Source: Planctomycetaceae bacterium
GTDB taxonomy: Bacteria; Planctomycetota; Planctomycetia; Pirellulales; Pirellulaceae
Direction: 5' to 3'
DNA length: 64,000 bases
NCBI GenBank assembly: GCA_018660825.1
Contig: JABJJO010000200.1
Span: 1 to 64,000, forward strand
The notes beneath the pieces are model-generated. The model did not search any database, was not told the origin of the DNA, and was given only the letters and a program-made list of their open reading frames with translations. The translations under genes were made by a program, and so were the position numbers. Each line of letters starts with the position of its first letter. Position 1 is the stretch's first letter. Below are positions 30,589 through 39,855 of this stretch, piece by piece.

Positions 30589-31434
30589 TCATTGTTCTGT
30601 CGGCAGCCATCCTTCGATCAGCCCCACGAATATTGCAGCGCCAATAAAATCAGCTGTCGTTCCTGGGTTGCGCCGATGTCCATCACTACGCAGCCAGAAA
30701 TCGAGCTCACTGAGATCACGCACATAAAAATCTAAACCCTGAGCACGCGCATCCACAACAACACGTGCACGCCGCGCCGCTTCCTCAGCAATTTCAACGC
30801 CGCACTTCCTAGCAATCAAGCTATCTGGGTGTCGACTCATAAATTGTACATGGGTTTCTACAATTGCTTCAGTCAGAATCATCCCTGCCTCTAATTTTTC
30901 TCGAAGTGGTCGAACCGCATCCGCAAACAGATCAACGAAACCGTTTCCATATTGAGCTGCAATCAGATCGTGATCTTGCGCGGCGGACATCGCTTCAAGT
31001 AAAGAATCCGGAGCAGCATCTGTAATATCCATCGATTCAACTTCCCCCATTCCTCCTGCGTCTGCGAGTGCAATGGCCTGATATATATCTTGAGCATCTG
31101 CGGCGGTTAATTCGTTCATTACGATTGGCATAGCAGTTTCGTCAAATACCGTCGCTTTAGCGAGTGGTGCCATGAGCAGCATCAACCCAAGATTGGTATT
31201 CGTCGATACGACGGACTGAGTTGCTTGTATCGCGGCCAACACCAGACTACCAACTCGTAGTTGCTTTGCTAGGTCAAATACGGGTCCAATCGCGACTGCA
31301 CTGGTTTGAAAATCATAAAACGTCAAATCTTCAAAGTCCGCGCCGCGGTGAACATTCCCAGGTTTGGGTGCGGACACTTCCAGCAGGCAAGCTAGCGTGG
31401 CCATTTGTCCTAGCGATTGTTGTGCCATCTTCAT
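30589..31434 (-). CDS. triphosphoribosyl-dephospho-CoA synthase (CitG)-like protein
   Basis: LACLLEVSAPKPGNVHRGADFEDLTFYDF, TNTNLGLMLLMAPLAKA. Confidence 0.88.
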   Translation of the reverse strand: MKMAQQSLGQMATLACLLEVSAPKPGNVHRGADFEDLTFYDFQTSAVAIGPVFDLAKQLRVGSLVLAAIQATQSVVSTNTNLGLMLLMAPLAKATVFDETAMPIVMNELTAADAQDIYQAIALADAGGMGEVESMDITDAAPDSLLEAMSAAQDHDLIAAQYGNGFVDLFADAVRPLREKLEAGMILTEAIVETHVQFMSRHPDSLIARKCGVEIAEEAARRARVVVDARAQGLDFYVRDLSELDFWLRSDGHRRNPGTTADFIGAAIFVGLIEGWLPTEQ

Positions 31435-32333
31435 TCGCCACTAGCCGTCAAAACGGATGTCGTAGTTGTATCGAGAAACGCTGAAATCGCTGTCAGGACG
31501 TCTGCTTTGGCATCCTCTAATACATAATGACCCGCATCAGCAATTTTCAGGACATTAGCCGCGGGAAAAAGTTCTTGGAATTTACTTAGGCACTTAGAGG
31601 AAAAACACCAATCCTGCATGCCCCAAATAAGCTGGATGGGATTATCTGCTAAGTGATTGAGATTTCTTTCGATTTGCACAAGTTCATTGTAAACGTGATG
31701 GGATTTAGAAAACGGGATGTCCTTGACGAAGGCGTCGATTGCCACTCGGTTTGCATAACCTTTATAGGGAGCCAACAAACCAGCTTTAGCAATACCTGAT
31801 AATTTCGTGCGGTTCATTGTCATCCGAGTGGCTGGACCGGCAAATAGATTGAGTCGCCGAATCGCCAACGATCCAAGCCAGGGAAATCGTAACGCAAAAA
31901 TACGCCAAGGGATATACAACGGCGGGAATGCCCCCGTATTAAGAATCGTTAAACTACGGATTTTCTCTGGGAATTTCCCCGCCATCCCCAAGCCGATGGG
32001 ACCACCCCAATCGTGCACCACTAAATGCACGCCATCTAACTCCAAGTGTTCCATTAGCAGTGTTAGATTTTGAATGTGTTGCGTCAGTGTGTAGGGATAC
32101 CTCTGGGGCTTGCTGCTCAGGCCACAACCAACGTGGTCGACGGCTATCGCCCGATAGCGATCCTGCAGGGATTGTACGAGGTGCCTATAGTAAAATGACC
32201 AGGTTGGATTACCATGCACCATCAAAACCGGTGGGCCAGATCCTTCGTCCACATAGTGCAGACGATTCCCATCATCCAATTCCATGAAATTAGATTGAAA
32301 TGGATATTCGCCTCTCCAAAGTTCGTCGGTCAT
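31431..32333 (-). CDS. alpha/beta hydrolase, haloalkane dehalogenase-like
   Basis: VLMVHGNPTWSFYYRHL, LVVHDWGGPIGLGMA (Asp nucleophile), IWGMQDWCFS, DAGHYVLEDA; start placed at MTDELWRGEYPF. Confidence 0.88.
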   Translation of the reverse strand: MTDELWRGEYPFQSNFMELDDGNRLHYVDEGSGPPVLMVHGNPTWSFYYRHLVQSLQDRYRAIAVDHVGCGLSSKPQRYPYTLTQHIQNLTLLMEHLELDGVHLVVHDWGGPIGLGMAGKFPEKIRSLTILNTGAFPPLYIPWRIFALRFPWLGSLAIRRLNLFAGPATRMTMNRTKLSGIAKAGLLAPYKGYANRVAIDAFVKDIPFSKSHHVYNELVQIERNLNHLADNPIQLIWGMQDWCFSSKCLSKFQELFPAANVLKIADAGHYVLEDAKADVLTAISAFLDTTTTSVLTASGE

Positions 32334-32373
32334 GTCTACCCTAAACCACCTTCTCACGTTGTTTTGCTTATAC

Positions 32374-33180
32374 TTACCGACTCGACTTGCTTTTACGGTG
32401 ATACCACCGCGCCAGTTGCCTAGACGTCAGCGATGGAAATATTCTATCCTGCCAAACCCCAATCAATGCTTTCCATGACAAAATGCTTTCACGGGTACCT
32501 TTTTCAATCGCTCGGACAATTTTTCGAGCGACAATCTGTACGCTCATACCTTTATCCGACTTACCCGCTTGAGGCCCCGCCAACAATGAGTCAAAGAACT
32601 CCGTTCTGGTAGTGCTTGGACTTACTAGTACAACATCAATCTGCTCATTTGACAACTCGGCACGTAACGCATCGGAGAATCCATGCAGAGCGAATTTACT
32701 AGCGCAATATTCGCTATTTCCTGGCAAGGCAACGTGCCCTAACACTGAGCCGACATTACAAATCACTGGAAACTGTGCTCGGCGTAAATGTTGGAGATGA
32801 CCACGAATCAATTCCAAGGGAGCAATGACGTTTACGTCCATTATTTGCTGCAGATATTCAGGCTTAGAGTCGGCGAATGCTTGGTGCGAACCGATGCCGG
32901 CGTTGTTAATTAGGACGTCCAGAGTTGAATCCCATTGAGTATCGACCCACTGGATCATTTTCGCTCGAAAGTCACCACATGTTATGTCACCGGCAAGACA
33001 GTGAATCGTACCTGAGCATTCTTTGACTGCTGCTTGCAGTGACGTCAGACGCTTTTCACGACGAGCGACTACTAGGATTTCATTTCCGGTGGCCGCCAAC
33101 TGTTGAGCTAGGGCGTAGCCGATGCCGCTCGAAGCCCCCGTCAGCAATATCCGTTTCGACTGTAATTTCCGTTTTGCCAT
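32374..33180 (-). CDS. short-chain dehydrogenase/reductase
   Basis: LLTGASSGIGYALAQQLA, INNAGIG, YCASKFALHGFSDALRAEL. Confidence 0.93.
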   Translation of the reverse strand: MAKRKLQSKRILLTGASSGIGYALAQQLAATGNEILVVARREKRLTSLQAAVKECSGTIHCLAGDITCGDFRAKMIQWVDTQWDSTLDVLINNAGIGSHQAFADSKPEYLQQIMDVNVIAPLELIRGHLQHLRRAQFPVICNVGSVLGHVALPGNSEYCASKFALHGFSDALRAELSNEQIDVVLVSPSTTRTEFFDSLLAGPQAGKSDKGMSVQIVARKIVRAIEKGTRESILSWKALIGVWQDRIFPSLTSRQLARWYHRKSKSSR

Positions 33181-33186
33181 GAAGCG

Positions 33187-34506
33187 TCAGGCCTCTTCCG
33201 TCATTTGCCGTAGACGTTGACCGTCTTCCGAAACCTCGGAAACGGTTGCCTGCATGCGGTCGATTTGTCCTGCGAATTTTGCGGGCATACGACAATGTAT
33301 CGAAACGGTCGTATTAGAGAACTGCTTGGAAAGCACTTCGCCTCGTGCCGCAATGAAAGCCATGAGTTTTCCATTGGAGACATCTGTTTGCACATTCAGT
33401 TCTAAAAAAGAACGACTCAACGCATCACTTACTGCCATACTCAGGTTATCAAACCCTTCTTTAGTGACAGCGCTAATTGCAACGGCATGTGGGTAGCGAT
33501 TCAGGATCACATCCAACAATTGCGGAGTTGGCATTTGATCGATTTTATTGATAACAAGCAGCGTGTCCTTTTCTTCAATTTCGATTTCTTCGAGCACTTG
33601 GTAAACCGCTTGAATTTGTTCGTACACGGCTGGGTTGGCACCGTCGGCAATATGCAGCAGCAAATCGGCATGCCGCGATTCTTCCAAAGTTGCTTTAAAA
33701 CTCGCGACAAGCCGATGGGGAAGATTTTTGATAAACCCGACCGTATCGCTGAGGAGGATCGGGCCCCAGTTTGGTAAATGCCAGCGACGGGTTCGCGTGT
33801 CTAGTGTGGCGAACAGTTTGTCTTCAGCTAATACATCTGCTGCTGTGAGAGCATTCATAACCGTGCTTTTACCGGCATTTGTGTAACCCACGAGCGACAC
33901 AGTCATCACGTCACTGCGTGATTGCACCAGTCGTTCTTTGCGTTTTTCGATGACTTGCAATTCTTTCCGGAGATCACTGATGCGTTTTTCCACTAAGCGG
34001 CGATCAACCTCTAACTGTTTTTCGCCAGGTCCGCGCATACCGACCCCCATTTTGACTCGGTCCAAGTGAGTCCACATGCGTTTAAGGCGAGGCAATGAGT
34101 ATTCAAGTTGAGCAAGTTCCACGGCCAGTCTTGATTCAGGCGATGAAGCGTTTGAAGCAAAAATATCGAGTATTAGTTCTGTGCGGTCGATGACTTTTAC
34201 ATGGACCGCTGTTTCGAGGTTACGGGTCTGAGCAGGACTTAAGTCGTTGTCAAAAATGACGACATCTGCTTCGTGGTGTTCAACCAAGGCTGCAAGTTCT
34301 TCGACTTTTCCTTTGCCAAATGCGGTAGCCACGTTCATCGAGTTTCTGCGCTGTGTGATACCAGAAGCGATCTTTGTTCCTGCGGTTGAAGCCAACCGTT
34401 CGCATTCGACCAAGGCATCGTCTAAGTCTTCATCTTGGGAAAACAGCACTTTTGCTAAAATCGCGGTTTCTCGAGCTAAACTTTGCTTGCGCTGATGTTC
34501 CTGCAC
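33187..34506 (-). CDS. hflX: GTPase HflX
   Basis: MRGPGEKQLEVDRRLVEKRI, SLVGYTNAGKSTVMNALT, LFATLDTRTRRWHLP, LLSDTVGFIKNLPHRLVASFKATLEE. Confidence 0.97.
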   Translation of the reverse strand: MQEHQRKQSLARETAILAKVLFSQDEDLDDALVECERLASTAGTKIASGITQRRNSMNVATAFGKGKVEELAALVEHHEADVVIFDNDLSPAQTRNLETAVHVKVIDRTELILDIFASNASSPESRLAVELAQLEYSLPRLKRMWTHLDRVKMGVGMRGPGEKQLEVDRRLVEKRISDLRKELQVIEKRKERLVQSRSDVMTVSLVGYTNAGKSTVMNALTAADVLAEDKLFATLDTRTRRWHLPNWGPILLSDTVGFIKNLPHRLVASFKATLEESRHADLLLHIADGANPAVYEQIQAVYQVLEEIEIEEKDTLLVINKIDQMPTPQLLDVILNRYPHAVAISAVTKEGFDNLSMAVSDALSRSFLELNVQTDVSNGKLMAFIAARGEVLSKQFSNTTVSIHCRMPAKFAGQIDRMQATVSEVSEDGQRLRQMTEEA

Positions 34507-34742
34507 GTGTAGTGATTTTCCTTGTCGGTGGGAAAAGATATTTATGAAATATCCGGTTTAATCAATATTTGATTATAACGTTAAATGATTAGTTTACCTA
34601 CGCAGCCAACATCGGATTCGGACTGATTCCAGCACAATCGTTGTTGCATAATTGCTTCTTAAACGTAGTCGCTTTATACTGATACCAAACGCGAAACCAT
34701 TTATTTACATCATTACAAATCACTATTGGATTATTCCCCACT

Positions 34743-35696
34743 ATGACAACTGCCGCAGAAAACAAATCGCGTCGTCGATTTCTACAATCAACCACCGCTG
34801 CCACACTTGCAGCTGCAACGACACCCCTACTAGCCGCCCCAAAACAACCACAACCGATTCGGTTGCAAGCAGCAGTCAGGATTGCCCGTAAGCCAATTTA
34901 TACAATCTCGCTCGCACAATGGTCACTGCACCGCACTCTTCGCTCCGGCAAACTCGATAACCTCGATTTTGCTAAGGTCACGAAAGAAGAATTCGGAATC
35001 AATGCGATTGAATACGTGAACTCTTTCTTTAAGAGCAAAGCAGAGGACATGACGTATCTTAAAGACCTTAAAAAACGTGCGAAAGATCATGGTGTGACAA
35101 CCAATTTGATCATGATCGATGGTGAGGGCCGACTTGGTGACCCCGATAATGCAAATCGCACAAAAGCTGTTGAAAACCACTACAAATGGGTGACCGCGGC
35201 GAAGTTCCTAGGCGGGCACTGCATTCGAGTTAACGCTGCATCCGCAGGTGAATATGATCAACAACTGGAACTCGCAGTTGATGGCCTCCGACGCGTGAGT
35301 GAATTCGCAGCGACCCATGGTATGAGCGTCATTGTGGAAAACCACGGCGGACTCTCGTCCAACGGAAAATGGCTGGCTGCTGTCATGAAAAAAGTCGGCT
35401 TAAAGAACTGTGGTACGCTTCCCGATTTTGGTAACTTCCACGACTACGATCGCTATCTTGGAGTCGAAGAAACGATGCCGTTTGCTAAAGCAGTTAGCGC
35501 CAAGAGTCACGATTTTGACGCACAGGGCAACGAAACCAAAACCGACTACCTAAAAATGATGAAAATCGTTCTTTCCCATGGCTATCATGGTCATGTCGGC
35601 ATCGAGTACGAAGGCGGAGGCCTTCCAGAAATGGAAGGTATTCGAAAAACCAAGGCTTTATTGCTCAAAGTACGTGAACAGCTGACAAAAAGCTAA
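34743..35696 (+). CDS. Tat-exported sugar phosphate isomerase/epimerase (AP endonuclease 2-like TIM barrel)
   Basis: Twin-arginine [64 protein letters not shown]. Confidence 0.9.
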   Translation: MTTAAENKSRRRFLQSTTAATLAAATTPLLAAPKQPQPIRLQAAVRIARKPIYTISLAQWSLHRTLRSGKLDNLDFAKVTKEEFGINAIEYVNSFFKSKAEDMTYLKDLKKRAKDHGVTTNLIMIDGEGRLGDPDNANRTKAVENHYKWVTAAKFLGGHCIRVNAASAGEYDQQLELAVDGLRRVSEFAATHGMSVIVENHGGLSSNGKWLAAVMKKVGLKNCGTLPDFGNFHDYDRYLGVEETMPFAKAVSAKSHDFDAQGNETKTDYLKMMKIVLSHGYHGHVGIEYEGGGLPEMEGIRKTKALLLKVREQLTKS

Positions 35697-35979
35697 AACG
35701 TGTCTCGGTTTTCACCATCGTTGCCCTAAAAATATGGCGCACGAACATCTATTAACCTCAATCCCTATAACTAGGACATTTGGTATATGCGACAAACTCG
35801 CCTGCGCAATAATTAGGCAACCAGTCGGTGGTGATTCACTGCGCAGCGCTGCCTAAAAAACTGGCAATCGCGCCCTGCTCCACAAAACACGGTATTTATA
35901 GTGTTTTTCGGATCGATTTGACGCTCTTGAAACAATAACAGCAGAAAGACAGTCACTGCTATTTATCGAGGGGAGTTCG

Positions 35980-36522
35980 ATGACATCGATCAAATCAAGT
36001 TCATTTAAGGACAACCGCACAACACAAACCAAGCTAGAGCCTCGGCCCAGATATTATGACCAACATGGGAACGCGATTTTAGCTCCGGTTTCTAATGTCC
36101 AAACGTTACCTAGCAGAGAGTCGGATAGTTGTGGCTCCGATAATCCTATTTCCGTGAAACAACGACGACAAGCGGTGCAAAAGGCACTAGCGATGTCGTG
36201 GGAAACCAACGACTGGGAGGATTTTTTTCGCGAAATAATGAGCATGCAAGGGTTGATTCACCAAATGTTCCCCAGCGTCACACAACGCCGTGAATTTGAA
36301 ACGACTCCAGAATATGTTGAGATCCAACACATGATGGCTGAGATGCGCGGTCGGCGCAAGAAGCGACGACAGGACCGCGAAAAAACTCGCGTGATCACCG
36401 TCCGCCTACCAGAAAGCCTGCACGCTTCACTGCAACACGAAGCCGAGCAACTTGACACCAGCATGAACAAACTCTGCATATCCAAGTTGCTCCAAATAAT
36501 TGACAAGCAACTCGTCCAATAA
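35980..36522 (+). CDS. protein with C-terminal ribbon-helix-helix (HicB-antitoxin/Arc-like) domain
   Basis: TRVITVRLPESLHASLQHEAEQLDTSMNKLCISKLLQ is an RHH-type DNA-binding signature; no toxin partner seen next to it. Confidence 0.7.
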   Translation: MTSIKSSSFKDNRTTQTKLEPRPRYYDQHGNAILAPVSNVQTLPSRESDSCGSDNPISVKQRRQAVQKALAMSWETNDWEDFFREIMSMQGLIHQMFPSVTQRREFETTPEYVEIQHMMAEMRGRRKKRRQDREKTRVITVRLPESLHASLQHEAEQLDTSMNKLCISKLLQIIDKQLVQ

Positions 36523-36570
36523 AAAAGTCCGCGCGTATATTAACGGCCAGTCATTCTCCTGCGGCGGACT
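36521..36570 (-). terminator. Rho-independent terminator for the PQQ-like beta-propeller gene (minus strand)
   Basis: Minus strand: AGTCCGC...GCGGACT inverted repeat followed by TTTTTT, just after the stop at 36577. Confidence 0.6.
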
Positions 36571-36576
36571 CTACCT

Positions 36577-38232
36577 CTACTCGCGGGTAATCGGCAATTC
36601 GTAGCAGGCAACGGTGGTGGCATTTCGCACAATCAACTTGTTATCGTAAACAGCTGGATTTGCCCAACTGATACCGTCGAGTGCTTCGACCGTATACAAA
36701 TTATCAAACCCAGTTTCGTGTGGCCGCAGAAAATGCAGTGGGCCATCTTCATCTTGGACAACAATAATATCGTCAATCATCAAAATCTGGCCGTGATTGA
36801 ACCGCCCCCTCTTCCACACCCGTTCGCCCGTGGAAATTCGAACACACTCTAGAATCCCATCCGATAATCCGTAAGCCAAATCGTCGACTGCCACAATGTT
36901 CGTATACTTCGTTTTTAGGACTCGAGCGTTTTCCCAAATTATTGCCGTACTCCAGTCACCATCGGCCTCGGAAACTGAAAACAAAGCCGCCCCTGTACCG
37001 TACCCTTTGCTAATCCACAATCGGTCATCTCCAACAGGAACCGCCTGACTATTATTAGCTCCACTCGTACTCGAACCGGGCCAGGGATGTTCCCACAGCA
37101 CTTTACCCGTTTCAATTTCGTGCCCTGACACCGTACTTTCATTGACACTCACAACTTGCCTCTGACCACTCAACATCATGACTATCGGAGATGCGTAACT
37201 CATTTGCACTTTCCCAGCTCGCCACCGCTCTTCACCCGTTTCTTGGTCAAATGCGACGAGTGAATAAAAAGGACCTCCTGGTGCGCCACCAAGCGGGACA
37301 ACGACGAGTCCATCTACAGCCAATACAGAGGTACTACGCCCCCAAGCGAGGACCTGTTTCTCTTTTCTTGGAGTCGACCCAATCATATCGAGTAGCTCTT
37401 TTTTCCACAGCACATGACCTGATTCACCCGCTAGACACACCAAGTGACCAGTCGCTCCGACACTATATACTCGACCTCCAACAATTGCCGGTGTCGCCCG
37501 CGGTCCAACACCACCAAGCAACGTAGCATGACGCTGTTTCACCGTATGAACCCATCTAAGTACTCCGCGTTCGCTGTTGAGATCATAACAACTAACAACC
37601 TCCTCGTCCCCACGTTGCTCACAGGTTACAGCGAACCCGTTCACTATCGCAAAAGAGGACCACCCTGCACCAATGTCATGTTTCCACAATCGCTTAATGT
37701 TTTCCTCGTTAGGGTCCGCCGTCCAACTCGCATTGGTCACATGCGGATGCCCTGTGCGGCCTAGAAATCGTGGGTAATCCAATTTTTCATTTACGGCCTG
37801 CAAATCAACCGTACCTAACTCAACTTGAGCTGACGCCTGCTCCAGATTTTCATCGGCCAACTTCGTACCACGTAATTGAATCGTTGGCAACAACAAACCA
37901 GACACGGCTGTAATTTCAAACAAAAGGGCACCTACCCCTACAAGCAACGGCACACCGACAAGTACACCCAGTCGCACTCGCGCAGTAGCGCAACTAAAGA
38001 TCACAAATCGCACATACAACACGAAACCTAAGATCATTAACATAAATGCGCTTAATACATTGTTCATAGCGCGATCATTCGGCACGGTCCAGTGTGACAC
38101 CGCAAGACAAAGAATGGTAATTCCAAACACAATTACAAACCATCGTGGAAATATCAATGCGCGCTGTTCGCGCCGATACCCCTTAGCTGCGACTGATTCC
38201 AATTGTGGGGAGGGTTCCTGTGACTGATTCAT
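36577..38232 (-). CDS. membrane-anchored PQQ-like beta-propeller repeat protein (BamB/quinoprotein-like)
   Basis: Three N-terminal TM segments; repeats such as GGRVYSVGATGHLVCLAGESGHVLWKKEL, VAFDQETGEERWRAG. Confidence 0.85.
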   Translation of the reverse strand: MNQSQEPSPQLESVAAKGYRREQRALIFPRWFVIVFGITILCLAVSHWTVPNDRAMNNVLSAFMLMILGFVLYVRFVIFSCATARVRLGVLVGVPLLVGVGALLFEITAVSGLLLPTIQLRGTKLADENLEQASAQVELGTVDLQAVNEKLDYPRFLGRTGHPHVTNASWTADPNEENIKRLWKHDIGAGWSSFAIVNGFAVTCEQRGDEEVVSCYDLNSERGVLRWVHTVKQRHATLLGGVGPRATPAIVGGRVYSVGATGHLVCLAGESGHVLWKKELLDMIGSTPRKEKQVLAWGRSTSVLAVDGLVVVPLGGAPGGPFYSLVAFDQETGEERWRAGKVQMSYASPIVMMLSGQRQVVSVNESTVSGHEIETGKVLWEHPWPGSSTSGANNSQAVPVGDDRLWISKGYGTGAALFSVSEADGDWSTAIIWENARVLKTKYTNIVAVDDLAYGLSDGILECVRISTGERVWKRGRFNHGQILMIDDIIVVQDEDGPLHFLRPHETGFDNLYTVEALDGISWANPAVYDNKLIVRNATTVACYELPITRE

Positions 38233-38285
38233 TTCAATAACACTCGAAGTACAAATTACAATAAAACGAAAATCATGTCATAAAC

Positions 38286-38681
38286 GAGGAAGTGACTGGG
38301 CTATAAGCCGGGTTTTGTAATTACCGAAGTAATGATGGTCATTCATCTAGGACGACAATTGCTTGCCGCCTCGAGCAGCCTACCCGAAAGTCAACGAGAA
38401 CGAGCCGCTCTCGGGGCACTCGCGCGCCCTTCCTTCCTGTTTGGCTTTGCTTCCAATGGGGTTTACCTAGCCACACAGGTCACCCTGCATGCTGGTGAGC
38501 TCTTACCTCACCGTTTCACCCTTACCTGTTTACACAGGCGGTTTGCTTTCTGCTGCACTTGCCCTGACCAAACAATAAATCATTCAGCCGGTCGGCGTTA
38601 CCGACCATCGCGCTCTATGAAGCCCGGACTTTCCTCTCGTTCAAAAAGAACCAGCGACCATCCACCCAGCACATCTTCCTC
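38286..38681 (-). ncRNA. rnpB: RNase P RNA, bacterial class A
   Basis: Minus-strand hallmarks: GAGGAAAGTCCGGGC, GGTAAGGGTGAAACGGTGAGGTAAGAGCTCACC, GGTAAACCCCA, GGGTAGGCTGCTCGAG, CCTAGATGAATGACC, ACCCGGCTTATAG; P1 ends GAGGAAG..CTGGG / CCCAG..CTTCCTC. Confidence 0.96.
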
Positions 38682-38736
38682 TACGCTTAAACATAGAACA
38701 CAAGCAGCAACACAAATAGGGCAAACGTTGGCAATC

Positions 38737-39852
38737 TCAACAAGAAAATTGAGCCAACGCGTCACGATCAAGTTCGATACCCAATCCTGGCTTATCCGGA
38801 ATTTCCAAAAATCCTTGGTCGTCGACAAGGAAAGGCACGACCACAATATCCTCTATGTATTTTGCTGGTGTTAAATACTCAACATAACTGGCGTTTGGTA
38901 TTGCCGCCGCCAATTGCAAGTCGGCAGCGAGACCGACTGCTGTATTCCACCCATGACTGACGAATTGCACATGGTGATCCGCTGCCATCCAAGCAATCCG
39001 CCGCGCCTCACTCAAACCGCCACATTTCGTTACATCTGGCTGAATAATATCCACGGCGCGACGCTCAATCCATAATTGAAACGACTGCCTCCGCGTCAAT
39101 ACTTCACACCCCGCGATAGGAACGGGGGAATGTTCACGCAGTTTACAATAACCTTCGATATCATCGGGAGCCAACGGTTCCTCGAACCACTGAACATCAT
39201 AGGCTGCCAGCATCTGAGAGGTCCGCAATGCCCACTTGTAACCGTGTGGCCAAAACTGCTCACTGCCCCCGGCATCGACTAGTAACGTTACTTCCGAACC
39301 AACCGTTTCTCGCGCCGTCGCTACCAGTTTTTCGTCAAAGGCATTATTGCGTCTCCCAAAGGGGCGCCATCCCAACTTAATTGCTTTAAAACCACGACCT
39401 ATGACTTCCTGCAATCGCTGAGCGAGCACGTCAGGTTCATCAAACAACATCGAGCCATAGGGCTGAATGCGATCTCGGTAAACACCGCCAAGCAAACGTG
39501 ACACAGGTTGATTACATATTTTTCCGAACAGATCCCACAACGCAATATCGATACCCGAAATCACGTGCTCTACCGTACCACCGCGTCCCTGCCAAAAACT
39601 GCTCTGCCGCATCAACTCACTAAGTCGTTCAGGTTCATTCGCAGTCGCCCCTTTCCAAATCGGCTCTAGAAAATCAACTCCGGCTTGCGTTAATGCCGAA
39701 CCAGTGAACACAGATCCCACGCCCGACAAACCTTCATCAGTATGCACTTCGACAAGCGTATGCAGATCATCCTGTGGCTCGTGACCTTCCGGCCAGCCTC
39801 CGTCAACCGTCGCGCCCAATAGCTGATGGCATTGAATTCTCTCGATTTTCAT
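38737..39852 (-). CDS. mandelate racemase/muconate lactonizing enzyme family protein
   Basis: DIALWDLFGKICNQPVSRLLGG, FKAIKLGWRPFG, LLVDAGGSEQFW, WFEEPLAPDD, PIAGCEVLTRR, DIIQPDVTKCGGLSEARRI. Confidence 0.94.
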   Translation of the reverse strand: MKIERIQCHQLLGATVDGGWPEGHEPQDDLHTLVEVHTDEGLSGVGSVFTGSALTQAGVDFLEPIWKGATANEPERLSELMRQSSFWQGRGGTVEHVISGIDIALWDLFGKICNQPVSRLLGGVYRDRIQPYGSMLFDEPDVLAQRLQEVIGRGFKAIKLGWRPFGRRNNAFDEKLVATARETVGSEVTLLVDAGGSEQFWPHGYKWALRTSQMLAAYDVQWFEEPLAPDDIEGYCKLREHSPVPIAGCEVLTRRQSFQLWIERRAVDIIQPDVTKCGGLSEARRIAWMAADHHVQFVSHGWNTAVGLAADLQLAAAIPNASYVEYLTPAKYIEDIVVVPFLVDDQGFLEIPDKPGLGIELDRDALAQFSC

Positions 39853-39855
39853 TAA

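Noticed and set aside
35980-36522. Complete HicAB-like toxin-antitoxin module
   Set aside because: Only the RHH component is visible; no HicA-like small toxin ORF on either side
38332-38874. 180-aa plus-strand ORF
   Set aside because: Overlaps the RNase P RNA and the antisense of an enolase-superfamily gene; no protein-family signature
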